Positions 12,120 through 23,477 of a stretch of DNA of 64,000 nt are shown in pieces. The stretch covers positions 145,715,245-145,779,244 of the forward strand of contig CM024760.1 of NCBI GenBank assembly GCA_014218235.1, in the 5' to 3' direction. The stretch comes from Colocasia esculenta. Its lineage: Eukaryota; Streptophyta; Magnoliopsida; Alismatales; Araceae. The position numbers were made by a program, and so were the translations under genes. The notes below the pieces were generated by a model that saw nothing but the letters and a program-made list of their open reading frames with translations, was not told where the DNA came from and ran no database searches. Within the stretch, counting starts at the first letter, position 1. Each line of letters starts with the position of its first letter.

Positions 12120-13667
12120 TGATGATCAGTCCATCCCCATATAATTTTATTTAATTATATACAATTTTGGTGATTGACAAAACCTTAACAAATATTTTCT
12201 AACAATCCTTTGTGAAGTTCAGCCACAGGAAATAATCCAAGCAAAATCTGTAAGTTATTCTCACACACTATTATTTAAAAGTTCAGAGCATGCATTTCTT
12301 CTAAGTCTACATCGATTTCCGTTATAGTACATCAATTTCATAAGAGAAACAACGATTTCGGTCTCACATCGATTCCATACGTAAAACAACGATTTCGGTC
12401 TCACATCGATTTCATAAGAGAAACAATGATTTCGGTCTCACATCGATTCCATAAGTAAAACAATGATTTCAGTCTCACAACGATTTCATAAGTGAAACAA
12501 CGATTTTAGTCTCACATCGATTTCATAAGTGAAACAACGATTTCAGTCTCACATCAATTTCATAAGAGAAACAATGATTTCGGTCTCACATCGATTTCAT
12601 AAGTGAAACAATGATTTCAATCTCTCATCGATTTCATAAGTTACACAACGATTTGATCGCTATAACGATTCAATAAGTTACAACATCAATTTGGCCGTTG
12701 TAACGATTCGATAAGTGAAACAACAATTTGGTCGATGTAACGACTTGCTCTTACAACGATTTGCTCTCACTCAAACAACGATTTGCTCTCACATGAACAA
12801 CGATTTGCTCAAACAACGATTTGCTCTCACTCAAACAACGATTTGCTCAAACAACGATTTACTCAAACAACAATTTGCTCTCACTTGAACAACGATTTTC
12901 TCTCACTCAAACAACGATTTGCTCTCACTTGAACAATGATTTGATCTCACTTGAACAACGATTTGCTCTTAAAATGATTTGCGCTTACTTGAACAACAAT
13001 TTGCCTTAGTTAAACATCGATTTGCTTGGACAATGATTTCATTATTATTATCTTCTCAGATATTCTTGATAATGTCCATACTATTCAAATATATTTTCAA
13101 AACTTTGTGGAGTTCATGTCTTCCCGCGCATACTAAGATTTTGATCATTTCACACAAAATCTTCTTGCTTATTTGATATATCACATAGAGTCTTGATTTG
13201 TGTGATGACAGGATATCCTTTCCAGTTTAAGCATATCATTACTTCACGACTACCAGGGTTGACTGACAATGTAGACAAAAAGTTTGTCTAGGTATATGTG
13301 TTTAATGCATGCATGCCTTTTGTAGTAAAGCACATAAAGTATGGATCTATCAAAGGATAAAAGATTCATAAAATCTTTCCTGAAGATGCAAAGACCAATA
13401 CAAGCATTTGTAACTGCAAGCTCATCTCTGCATGCCTACGACCAGTCTCTCTAACGAACATAATGCTGTGAGAAAACGGGCATCTGAATGGCTACTTCAA
13501 CGATCAAAATATGTTGCAGAAGATATATAGAAGACTAACGACTCCATGAAGATAACGAAGTTTTTCAACATATAGAGCTTCACATTCAACCAAACAAAAG
13601 GATCTTGCAAGCATCAGATAGAAGAGCTCATTCACTTCAATTCACTATTCTTAAGCTCTTAGCTCTC
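12120..13667 (+). mobile_element. 3' LTR of SIRE S1, left part
   Basis: It starts TGATGATCAG right after the polypurine tract and is cut at 13667 by the Cassandra/Del insertion. The rest resumes at 23478. The five bases CTCTC at 13663-13667 recur at 23478-23482. With the insertion removed the LTR is about 2.13 kb. Most of 12312-13041 is an array of ATCGATT/ACGATT motifs. Confidence 0.88.
12312..13041 (+). repeat. ATCGATT/ACGATT array, alternating 17/20 bp
   Basis: CGATT-core motifs start at 12352, 12369, 12389, 12406, 12426, 12443, 12463, 12480, 12500, 12517, 12537, 12554, 12574, 12591, 12611, 12628, 12648 and 12665. The step alternates 17 and 20 bp without a break over this stretch, a 37-bp composite unit. 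From about 12740 the unit changes to ACGATTTGCTC copies at 16 or 22 bp. All copies are in the same orientation. Confidence 0.9.
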
Positions 13668-13872
13668 TGTAACGCCCCATATAAGAATATGTTAAATGGA
13701 CTAAATTAGTAGACTACCAACAACTCGGACTAGTCATTTTCAGAGCTCGAGCAGGAAAAGAACTCTGAAGTTAAGCGTGCTCAGTTGGGAGTAGTCCCAG
13801 GATGGGTGACCTTCCTGGGAAGTCTACCAACTGGCACGGTTGTTGGGCCAGTTTGCTGGTTGGGTCGTCACA
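13668..13872 (+). mobile_element. Cassandra TRIM LTR, copy 1 (205 bp)
   Basis: The LTR runs TGTAACGCCCC to GTCGTCACA and contains a 5S rRNA-derived block, which defines Cassandra, a non-coding retroelement carried by many plants. A primer-binding site follows immediately at 13875-13887. Two more forward copies and one inverted copy lie downstream. Confidence 0.93.
13768..13825 (+). promoter_or_regulatory. 5S rRNA-derived Pol III promoter block in Cassandra LTR
   Basis: AAGTTAAGCGTGCT (A-box, 13768-13781) and GGATGGGTGACC followed by TGGGAAGTC (intermediate element and C-box, about 13799-13824) match the internal promoter of plant 5S rRNA genes. Sequence on either side is not 5S, so this is the retroelement version and not a ribosomal gene. 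The same boxes recur in the copies at 14104, 14480 and, inverted, 14894-15066. Confidence 0.9.
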
Positions 13873-14103
13873 AATGGTATTAGAGCCTTACCCAGCCGGA
13901 AGTGCAGGAACTAAGTGCCACATAGGGCAAAGTGCTACGCTATGGGAGCCACCTCTTGAGGCCATAATGGCGCAAAGTGCTACATAGTGGGAGCCACCTC
14001 TTGAGCCTGTGGGGGCCACCTCTAGAATCCTGCCTACCTGGGGTTTGATTGTGTGCTATATGTGAGCAGCGACGAGGACGTCGCTTATATAAGAGGGGTA
14101 GAT
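13873..14103 (+). mobile_element. Cassandra internal region, copy 1
   Basis: It begins with TGGTATTAGAGCC at 13875-13887, a match with one change to the initiator-Met tRNA type PBS, and ends with the purine run AGAGGGGTAGAT before the next LTR. It is non-coding and carries the repeated words AAAGTGCTAC and GGGAGCCACCTC. The internal length of 231 bp fits a TRIM. Confidence 0.88.
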
Positions 14104-14255
14104 TGTAACGCCCCATATAAGAATATGTTAAATGGACTAAATTAGTAGACTACCAACAACTCGGACTAGTCATTTTCAGAGCTCGAGCAGGAAAAGAACT
14201 CTGAAGTTAAGCGTGCTCAGTTGGGAGTAGTCCCAGGATGGGTGACCTTCCTGGG
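14104..14255 (+). mobile_element. Cassandra LTR, copy 2 (3'-deleted)
   Basis: It matches copy 1 from TGTAACGCCCC to CTTCCTGGG, then jumps straight to TCAGAGCC inside the internal region. The LTR end and the first part of the PBS are deleted. Confidence 0.88.
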
Positions 14256-14479
14256 TCAGAGCCTTACCCAGCCGGAAGTGCAGGAACTAAGTGCCACATA
14301 GGGCAAAGTGCTACGCTATGGGAGCCACCTCTTGAGGCCATAATGGCGCAAAGTACTACATAATGGGAGCCACCTATTGAGCCTGTGGGGGCCACCTCTA
14401 GAATCCTGCCTGCCTGGGGTTTAATTGTGTGTTATATGTGAATAGTGATGAGGACGTTGCTTATATAAGAGGGGTAGAT
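14256..14479 (+). mobile_element. Cassandra internal region, copy 2
   Basis: This is a second copy of the internal region with scattered substitutions, lacking the first PBS bases and ending in AGAGGGGTAGAT. With its neighbours it gives an LTR-internal-LTR-internal-LTR tandem, as unequal recombination between Cassandra LTRs would make. Confidence 0.85.
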
Positions 14480-14684
14480 TGTAACACCCCATATAAGAAT
14501 ATGTTAAATGGACTAAATCAGCAAACTACCAACAACCCAGACTAGTCATTTTCAGAGCTCGAGTAGGAAAAGAACTCTGAAGTTAAGCGTGCTCAGTTGG
14601 GAGTAGTCTCAGGATGGGTGACCTTCCTGGGAAGTCTACCAACTGGCACGGTTGTTGGGCCAGTTTGCTGGTTGGGTTGTCACA
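14480..14684 (+). mobile_element. Cassandra LTR, copy 3 (205 bp)
   Basis: A complete LTR of the same 205-bp length as copy 1, from TGTAACACCCC to GTTGTCACA, with both 5S promoter boxes. It is followed not by a PBS but by antisense Del pol sequence. Confidence 0.9.
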
Positions 14685-14893
14685 ATCGACCTCTCGCTCC
14701 GGAGGAATTCCTGGCAAGTCTTCGGGGAAAACATCAGCGTATTCGCTGACGACATGGATGTCCTCTACCTTGACTTCCTTCTTTGCAATGACTACAGCAG
14801 CAAGAAAGGCCATACAACCTTTCCTCATCATCCTTTTGGCTTGTAATGCAGAGATAATTGACAATCTCCTGCGGTTTTCTATCTGATACCATT
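14685..14893 (-). pseudogene. Antisense Del pol fragment between inverted Cassandra LTRs
   Basis: Bases 14685-14883 are the reverse complement of 17501-17698 in element B, the protease-RT linker that includes VFPEDLPG and PEREVDF. By eye they differ by a single inserted base. On the minus strand the fragment is preceded by a Cassandra LTR end and a TGGTATCAGA primer site that runs straight into the pol sequence. It is a captured fragment, not a gene. Confidence 0.9.
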
Positions 14894-15066
14894 TGTGACG
14901 ACCCAACCAATAAACTGGCCCAACAACCGTGCCAGTTGGTAGACTTCCCAGGAAGGTCACCCATCTTGGGACTACTCCCAACTGAGCACGCTTAACTTCA
15001 GAGTTCTTTTCCTGCTCGAGCTCTGAAAATGACTAGTCCGAGTTGTTGGTAGTCTACTGATTTAGT
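14894..15066 (-). mobile_element. Cassandra LTR, inverted partial copy 4
   Basis: This is the reverse complement of the Cassandra LTR from its GTCACA end to near its start; about 30 bp at the LTR start are missing. The A-box and C-box are both present in antisense. It is joined at 15066/15067 to an inverted piece of Del LTR B. Confidence 0.9.
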
Positions 15067-16087
15067 TCCCAGACAAAAACACATGACTGCAGTGCAGAGA
15101 TCCACGTCCACCTCTTATAACTCTCTAACGAATGACATTTGGACAAAACGTTCAACATGAAAGATGAAGATAACAACTAGTAGAAGAACTTTGATGTTGA
15201 GAGTTTGATCTAATTCGGTATCCAATCCCAAGAAAACATATGAGGAACAAAGAGTTAAATGTAGCCCGAAATCGCAGTATTCTGCAGAAACTCTATTATC
15301 ATGCTCCTAACTCTCTAACGAAGGATTTTTGGACAAAACGTCCAACATAGAATATGATCGTGATGTCAATTAGAAGAACTTTCATGAAGAAAGTTTAGTC
15401 AAATTCAGTCTTGAATTATGTGCATAACAAGAAGAACAAGAAAAAGCCCTAACTGTACAAGACTTCAGAAAACCGACGAATACACAACGTATACTCCATG
15501 AAATTGAGTCAAACCAAATGCAAATGATCCTAGACTCAGAGAATTACATGATGGTGTTTGTTTTCTTTAATCTTGGCCCGAGAACACCTACCTTTACGAA
15601 GATCTAAAACCTGTTGATGTTCTGGACACAACAGAGGATGCAGGGGATGAAGCTCCTAGTTCCCAGCCTTTCTCCTGCTCCCCAGAAGTTCTTGCTTGCT
15701 TCCAAACGACCCAAACTTCGTTGTTAAACCTTTCCCAAGAGTTTAGGGACGAGTTCTTATAGTTTTAGGATGTTGTTAAGAGTCCTAATGATACTAGGAA
15801 AGGGCTACGAGCTCTGTTTCCTAGTTTCCAGTAAATCTGGGATTCCCTTACCCAAAAGAGGTAGCATAGGTTTAGGAAACCTCCTCTTAGAGTTGGGTCC
15901 GGTTTTGGCTTACCATACATGACTAATCAACCATCTTTTAACTCTAAATTGCCCTTTCTAATTATGGCATAATTACCTACACGAATTTCTGGGTAATTCC
16001 CTGTCCAGTTCATTCATATCCTTGGGCCAAATGTGTTCTATAGGCCCATTCTTGTTGATGGTTCATAATTACATGGTGTTGGAAATC
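15067..16087 (-). mobile_element. Inverted 1.0-kb piece of Del LTR B
   Basis: It is the reverse complement of about 20644-21661, the first third of the LTR of element B, with few differences by eye. It stops just before the GTGTCGACAC array. It lies where the forward 5' LTR of B should be; no forward 5' LTR is present. The end near 16087 is set by loss of similarity. Confidence 0.88.
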
Positions 16088-16147
16088 ACATGTGATATAT
16101 TTAGATGACTAACTCACATTATTATCTTGAAGGTACTTATTACCTCA
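16088..16147 (+). other. Leader before element B gag
   Basis: This short segment lies between the inverted LTR piece and the gag ATG. No PBS can be seen, so the true leader of element B is at least partly lost. Confidence 0.5.
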
Positions 16148-19100
16148 ATGGCCGCTGAACGTGCCCAGGCTAGGGACATGCAACGAACTATACAGAATTT
16201 GACTCAGGCTATCTTACAAGCCACCCAAGGTGGAGGTAACCGCGGAGCCGGTGAGCTCCATCGGAATTTCCGGAACATGGATCCGCCTAGGTTTGAAGGG
16301 AGTACTAACCCGGACGTTGCTGAACACTGGGTTAAAGAGATTGAAAGGATATTCAAGGTTATGCAATGCACAGACCAGAACAAAGTACTACTGGCGACTT
16401 TCCAATTGGAAAAGGATGCCAGAGCATGGTGGGAGTCGGTAGAAGCAACCCTAAATGGACAACAACCAACATGGGCTCAGTTCATTGAGCGTTTCAACGC
16501 CAAGTACTTTTCTGAGAGGGTCCAAGAACGGAAAGCAGCCGAATTTGCAGCTTTGAAGCAGAGAGGACTCGATGTGGCTGAATATGAGGCCCAATTCTCT
16601 CGGCTGTCCCGATATGCTGTTCACTTAATTGGGACATAAAGGATGAAGGCGAAACACTTTCTGAATGGCTTGAGGCCCCAGTTCATCATTCAACTGGCGC
16701 CAATGGACATTCAAACTTATGCTGAAATGGTTAAGAAGGCTCAGCTATTGGAAGATGCCATGGAGACTGCTGAAAGGATTAAGGGAAAATCCGTGAAACG
16801 AGAACAAGTGTCTTCTGCTGGGAGGTATCAGCCGACTATTGGGAAGAAAAGGCCCAGTGGCGGGGTAAATGAACCAGCGGATAAAAAGCCGAAGGAGTTA
16901 GGTAAGCAAGTAATGGTGACAACAGGAGAAAGGTGTAAACATTGTGACAGGGCTGGTCATCGGACTGAAGAATGCTGGAGAGCGCAAGGGAGATGCCTTC
17001 GCTGTGGAAGTCGTGACCATAGGATTTCAGACTGCCCAATGCTGAAAGATCAAGCCCCTCAGGACAAGCGTCCGAATGGACAGAAAAGGCAAGGCCGTCT
17101 GCAAGCTGTCCAGGAACCAGAAACTGCTGAAGAAGGAGGGATCGTGGAAGGTACACTTACTATTCTTTCCCGACCCGCATATGTTCTCTTTGATACGGGA
17201 GCTACACATTCCTTCATATCTCAAACATTTGTTGATACCCTACCTGAAAATCCTGTCCCAATGAAATCAGAAATAGTTGTGTCAACCCCGATTGGTCCGG
17301 GTACCAATCTTACAAACCATATACCATCCAGTGAAGTGTTGATTGAAACCCAAAACCTACCAGCAAATTTAATATGTATGGACATGGCGGGGTATGATGT
17401 GATACTGGGAGCAGACTGGATGTCTGAACATGGGGCTAGCATAAATTGCAGGAGAGGTCGGGTAACTTTTAGCCAGTACCCAAAAATAGTGTTCACCGGG
17501 GATAGAAACCGCAGGAGATTGTCAATTATCTCTGCATTACAAGCCAAAAGGATGATGAGGAAAGGTTGTATGGCCTTTCTTGCTGCTGTAGTCATTGCAA
17601 AGAAGGAAGTCAAGGTAGAGGACATCCATGTCGTCAGCGAATACGCTGATGTTTTCCCCGAAGACTTGCCAGGAATTCCTCCGGAGCGAGAGGTCGATTT
17701 TACCATCGAATTGGTCCCTGGTGCAGCACCAGTATCTAGGGCACCATATAGAATGTCCCCCGCAGAACTGAAAGAATTAAAAGAGCAACTGATGGAACTG
17801 TTAGAGAAGGGTTTCATCCGACCAAGCACGTCGCCATGGGGTGCACCTGTCCTCTTCGTCAAGAAGAAAGATGGGTCGATGAGACTATGCATAGATTACA
17901 GACAATGAATCAGTTAACCATCAAGAACAAATACCCTCTGCCGAGAATTGATGAGTTGTTTGATCAATTATCTGGAGCTAGGTACTTCTCTAAAATAGAT
18001 CTCCGATCCGGTTATCATCAATTGAGGATCAAAGGAGAAGACATTCACAAGACTGCCTTCCGAAGCAGGTATGGGCATTATGAATTTATTGTTATGCCTT
18101 TTGGACTAACAAATGCCCCTACAGTTTTCATGCAACTGATGAATAGCATTTATCGCCCATATCTTGATAAGTTTGTGGTGGTATTCATCGATGATATACT
18201 GATTTATTCCAAGACAAAGGAAGAGCATGAGGAGCATTTGAGGATTGCATTGCAGATTTTAAGGGAGAACAAACTATATGCCAAGTTAAGTAAATGTGAA
18301 TTCTGGCTTGAGGAGGTATCCTTTCTAGGGCATGTGGTAACCAAAGATGGTATCGCTGTTGATCCATCAAAGGTTGAGGCTGTGTTGAAATGGGAAAGAC
18401 CGACAAGCGTCACAGAGATCAGGAGTTTTCTGGGATTAGCTGGGTATTACCGAAGGTTTATAAAAGATTTCTCAAAGATTGCAGTACCATTAACCAAGCT
18501 GACCCGGAAGGAAAATCCATTTGTGTGGAATGAGGATTGCGAGGAAAGTTTCAACAACTTGAAGAAGTGTCTGACTACTGCCCCTGTCCTCGCCTTACCC
18601 ACTGAAGAGGGAGGATTTGAAATTTATTCAGATGCTTCTGGTACGGACTGGGATGTGTCTTAATGCAACAAGGGAAGGTAATAGCTTATGCTTCCAGACA
18701 GTTGAAGATCCACGAAGTGAACTATCCGGTTCATGACTTGGAGTTAGCAGCTGTGGTATTCGCCTTAAAGATATGGAGGCATTATATCTATGGTGAGCAA
18801 TTTAAAGTCTTTTCTGACCACAAGAGTTTGAAATACCTGTTCTCACAGAAGGAGCTTAACATGAGACAAAGAAGGTGGTTAGAGTACCTTAAGGACTTTG
18901 ACTTTTCCATCCAATATCACCCTGGGAAAGCCAATGTAGTGGCAGACGCTCTAAGTAGACAACCAGGAACTGTTCTAGCTAGTATGATGCTGGGCGAATG
19001 GAAGTTACTGGAGCAATTTGCAAGTCTGAATTTAGACATGGAAAAGAAGGAGAAACAAGTAATGATTTCTAATCTCCAGATACAATCCGGTCTGCTGACC

Positions 19101-20557
19101 GAAATCCAGGAGAAACAGGGAGAAGACCCACTCTTAGTTCAGATCAGGGAGAAGTTAGAACAAAGACCCGACTTTACTCTATCAGCAGAAGGAAGATTAT
19201 TATTCAGAGGTAGAACATGTGTCCCTGATCATGAAGAACTCAAGAAAAGGTTACTGAATGAAGCTCACCAGTCCAAATATACGATTCATCCAGGATCAAC
19301 AAAGATGTACCAAGATTTAAAAAGGTCGTACTGGTGGCCAAACATGAAGAGGGATGTGGCCGATCATGTGGCATACTGTTTGACATGCATGAAAGTCAAA
19401 GCCGAACATTTCCGTACGGCTGGTGGACTGCTACCACTAGAAATCCCAGAGTGGAAGTGGGATAGTATCGGTATGGACTTTATCATGGGATTGCCCAAGA
19501 CTAGAGGTGGTAAGGATGCAATTTGGGTAATAGTTGACCGATTGACTAAGTCGGCTCACTTCTTGCCGATCAAGAGTACATGGTCAGTAGATGTGTTGGC
19601 CGCTCTATATGTTAAGGAAGTAGTTAGATTGCACGGGGTTCCATCTAGCATAATATCAGATCGGGACCTAGATTTACTTCACACTTCTGGAAGGGTTTAC
19701 AAGCAGCAATGGGTACTAAATTAAATTTTAGTACTGCCTTCCATCCTCAGACTGATGGACAAACTGAAAGGACCAATCAGATTGTGGAGGACATGCTTCG
19801 TGCTTTGGTGCTGGATTTCAAGGGTCGTTGGGATGATCAGTTGTACTTGATGGAGTTTGCTTATAACAACAGCTATCAGGCTAGTATCAAAATGGCTCCA
19901 TTTGAAGCCTTATATGGCAGGAGTTGCAGATCACCCCTTTGTTGGGAAGAGGTTGGGGAGAACCAATGGGTTGGACCCGACTTGATTGAGGCAACTGTCC
20001 GGAAGGTTCAGATTGTCAGGGAACGTCTGAAGATAGCACAATCCAGGCAGAAAAGTTATGCAGACAAGAGAAGGAGAGAACTGGAATTTCAGGTTGGTGA
20101 GCATGTTTTCTTGAAGGTCTCACCTTCAAGGGGAATACAAAGATTTGGGATCAAAGGAAAACTAAGTCCCAGATTTATAGGGCCATTTGAAATTCTGGAA
20201 AGAATTGGTCAGGTGGCCTATAGACTTGCACTACCTCCGCAACTAGCAAACGTGCATAGTGTGTTCCACATATCCATGTTGCGGAAGTACTTATTCAATG
20301 CCGACCATGTAATTGATCACGAGGACTTGGAGATTCGGGAGGACCTGACTTATGAAGAGAAGTCGATCAAACTGTTGGATCGGAAGATTCAGCGACTCAG
20401 GAATCGTACCATACCTATGGTGAAGGTCCAATGGAGTCGAGACGGAGTTACTAATGCTACCTGGGAAACAGAGGAAAGAATGAAGAAAAACCACTCAGAA
20501 CTATTCTCAGGTACGAACCACACCATTATGCGTAAATTTGGGGACCAAATTTCTTAA
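16148..20557 (+). pseudogene. Del/Tekay gypsy gag-pol (element B)
   Basis: This is a near full-length polyprotein starting at the ATG at 16148 (MAAERAQARDMQ). Gag has the capsid-like region (PPRFEGSTNPDVAEHW) and two CCHC knuckles (CKHCDRAGHRTEEC, CLRCGSRDHRISDC). Protease shows LFDTGATHSFIS. RT has FIDDILIYS, RNase H has YSDAS and LELAAVVFALK, and integrase has the H-H-C-C domain, MDFIMGLP, SDRD and HPQTDGQTERTNQ. A GPY/F region and a chromodomain-like tail (VKVQWSRDG, ATWETEERM) end it. Breaks: TAA at 16637-16639, then apparent one-base losses near 17905, 18644 and 19668. The frame ends with TAA at 20555-20557, overlapping the polypurine tract. It is the best preserved gag-pol here. Confidence 0.95.
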
Positions 20558-20568
20558 GTGGGGGAGGA
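20556..20568 (+). promoter_or_regulatory. Polypurine tract of element B
   Basis: AAGTGGGGGAGGA, the same type of tract as in element A, lies directly before the LTR start TGTAACACCCC. Confidence 0.85.
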
Positions 20569-23477
20569 TGTAACACCCCGGAAATTTAGCAATTTAAAAT
20601 TTCAGAAATATAGGGGATAAATTAATTAAACGTAGGTGAGAGATTTCCAACACCATGTAATCATGAACCATCAACAAGAATGGGCCTATAGAACACATTT
20701 GGCCCAAGGATATGAATGAACTGGACAGGGAATTACCCAGAAATTCGTGTAGGTAATTATGCCATAATTAGAAAGGGCAATTTAGAGTTAAAAGATGGTT
20801 GATTAGTCATGTATGGTAAGCCAAAACCGGACCCAACTCTAAGAGGAGGTTTCCTAAACCTCTGCTACCTCTTTTGGGTAAGGGAATCTCAGATTTACTG
20901 GAAACTAGGAAACAAAGCTCGTAGCCCTTTCCTAGTATCATTAGGACTCTTAACAACATCCTAAAACTATAAGAACTCGTCCCTAAACTCTTGGGAAAGG
21001 TTTAACAACGAAGTTTGGGTCGTTTGGAAGCAAGCAAGAACTTCTGGGGAGCAGGAGAAAGGCTGGGAACTAGGAGCTTCATCCCCTGCATCCTCTATTG
21101 TGTCCAGAACATCAACAGGTTTTAGATCTTCGTAAAGGTAGGTGTTCTCGGGCCAAGATTAAAGAAACCCAACACCATCATGTAATTCTCTGAGTTTAGG
21201 ATCATTTGCATTTGGTTTGACTCAATTTCATGGAGTATACGTTGTGTATTCGTCGGTTTTCTGAAGTCTTGTATAGTTAGGGCTTTTTCTTGTTCTTCTT
21301 GTTATGCACATAATTCAAGACTGAATTTGACTAAACTTTCTTCATGAAAGTTCTTCTACTTGATATCACGATCATATTCTATGTTGGACGTTTTATCCAA
21401 AAATCCTTCGTTAGAGAGTTAGGAGCATGATAATAGAGTTTCTGCAGAATACTGCGATTTCGGGCTACATTTAACTCTTTGTTCCTCATATGTTTTTTGG
21501 GATTCGAGAGCGAATTAGATCAAACTCTCAACATCAAAGTTCTTCTACTAGTTGTTATCTTCATCTTTCATGTTGAACGTTTTGTCCAAATGTCATTCTT
21601 TAGAGATTTATAAGAGGCGGAAGTGGATCTCTGCACTGCAGTCATGTGTTTTTGTCTGGGAGGGCCACTGTGTCGACCTGACCTGAACCCGTGTCGACCT
21701 GACCTGAACTCAGGTCGACCTGCTGTCCCAAAACAGCCCAGAAGGTGTTCTGGGAAGCCCTCTAGTGTCGACACAGTCCCATCCCGTGTCGACACACTCC
21801 CCCAGTTTGACCCAGAAAGTGCTGGGAGGCTGATCTAGTGTCGACACCACCTGTGCTAGTGTCGACACACTGTCTCATATTAGTTAGGGGGTTTTCTGGA
21901 AGCTGTCTCTAGTGTCGACACTACTTGATCTCGTGTCGACACTACTTGACCTTTTTGCCTTATTTTTGATGCACTGTGTCGACACTACCTGAACTAGTGT
22001 CGACACTACCTGACTAGTTTTGCATGATTTTGTCCTGTGTTCGGAGCATGGTGTCGACACCATCTGATCTAGTGTCGACACTACCCTTACAAGATTTTTT
22101 GTATAATTTGGGTCTAATCATCTCATGATGTATACAAGCATGTACATGATGATATATAGTATGCATGGACTTAAAATAAATCAAACCATTAAAGGAAATA
22201 GTAATGATGTGAATATGATTCTAATTGTGAAATTTTGATTGTTCTTATGATCATTGGATTATCTTGTGATCTTGCTTATTGTCAATTGATAAAAATAAGA
22301 ATATGATATAAATGTGGGGATGAATACATGTTAGTATGGACATGTTAGTGGTGTAAATGTTATGATTTGCATATGAGTTTCATGGTTACCTGTTTTCCGG
22401 TGTTTAAATGATTATTGTCATATGCATACATGTTAGGAAAGCACATGTTCTACCTATGATCTATCTTTAGAAACACCCTCGTGTCAAGACATTAATGAAC
22501 TATGAAACATAAGATATGCCATTATCCTGCCTTGTTCTTTTGAGCTGTTTGTCATTCCTTGACTCTATGAATGATCATGTCCTTTTACTATGAGCTTATC
22601 ATTGAAACTCTGTGGCCATAATATGAATATGTTTGTTCGGCACATCGTGGGACTCCGGTCCAAAACTTGATACAATGCCTGTGCAATAGGGCTTGTCCGG
22701 TCCTGGGGAGGAGCGCCCCAACGTACTTGTTAACCGCGGGAGTATGGACTCTTGGTGCTTGGCATAGCACACCTGACATGCAAGATTTGTGAATATGTGC
22801 CTTCTGTTTAACATGATAAGTTTGACTTGACATGATATGATACGTTTGTTCTTGTGAACACATGAGTTCTGCTTGAATATGGCCAATCTGATCTTCTGAC
22901 ATGATTCTATTCTTGAAATATCTGTTCATTGAATATGCAACTTGACATTTTGATCTGATACGATATCCGTTCTATTCTGCTATTCAATCTGTTAGTATTG
23001 CATACATTGTCATCATATTCATATGCATATCTACCTGCTTAAAATGTTAATCATGTATACTAGTGCCCGCACGTTATTGAGATGTAAATCCTACTGAGCT
23101 AGTTCACTCACCCCTATCATCCTGCCTTTTTCAGGTAGTGATGAAGAACCCGTGGAGTCGGATGGGATTGGGCAAGAGTGACGAGCACCCGTCCTAGAAT
23201 AGATGACAGTTTAGAAATAGAAATTTGAGTATTCTATGTAATAGTGAAGCTTTTGTGGAAGTTTATTTGAATGATGGACCCTTTGGTTAATTTGTCTTAT
23301 GTGAGGTTGTATCAGTTGAATGGAACGAATTAAAGTATACTATTGGTGACCATATTATAGTCTTGAATGTGTTGTTATATCTGAATGTGTCTCTGCACTA
23401 TTCAACTGTGATACGCCGGTTTGTATCGTTCACGTCCCCCGGTATTTATTCCACTGCTAAATAATCGGGGCGTGACA
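20569..23477 (+). mobile_element. 3' LTR of Del element B (2909 bp)
   Basis: It runs from TGTAACACCCC to GGGGCGTGACA and is followed by CTCTC, the same five bases found before the Cassandra LTR at 13668. Its first third has an inverted copy at 15067-16087. It carries the GTGTCGACAC array about 1.1 kb in. No coding content is seen. Confidence 0.93.
21668..22083 (+). repeat. GTGTCGACAC array with 21-bp pairs
   Basis: TCGA centres start at 21673, 21694, 21715, 21768, 21789, 21841, 21862, 21915, 21936, 21979, 22000, 22054 and 22075. Within groups the step is exactly 21 bp, seven times out of seven. Between groups it is 53, 52, 53, 43 and 54 bp. Most sites are the full 10-bp palindrome. The 11-bp linker inside a pair is partly conserved (CCTGA, CTA); the DNA between pairs is not repeated. 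Confidence 0.95.

Noticed and set aside
14583..14981. A 132-codon minus-strand ORF spanning Cassandra LTRs and the pol fragment
   Set aside because: The middle is antisense-placed Del pol and both ends are translated 5S-type LTR. It is a fortuitous frame across rearrangement joints.
13668..15066. Four matches to 5S rRNA
   Set aside because: Only the promoter part of 5S is present, flanked by LTR ends, a PBS and a purine tract. This is Cassandra, not a 5S gene cluster.
21668..22083. Regularly spaced repeats that could suggest a CRISPR array
   Set aside because: The repeats are 10 bp, the spacing alternates, and the locus is a plant retrotransposon LTR without cas genes.
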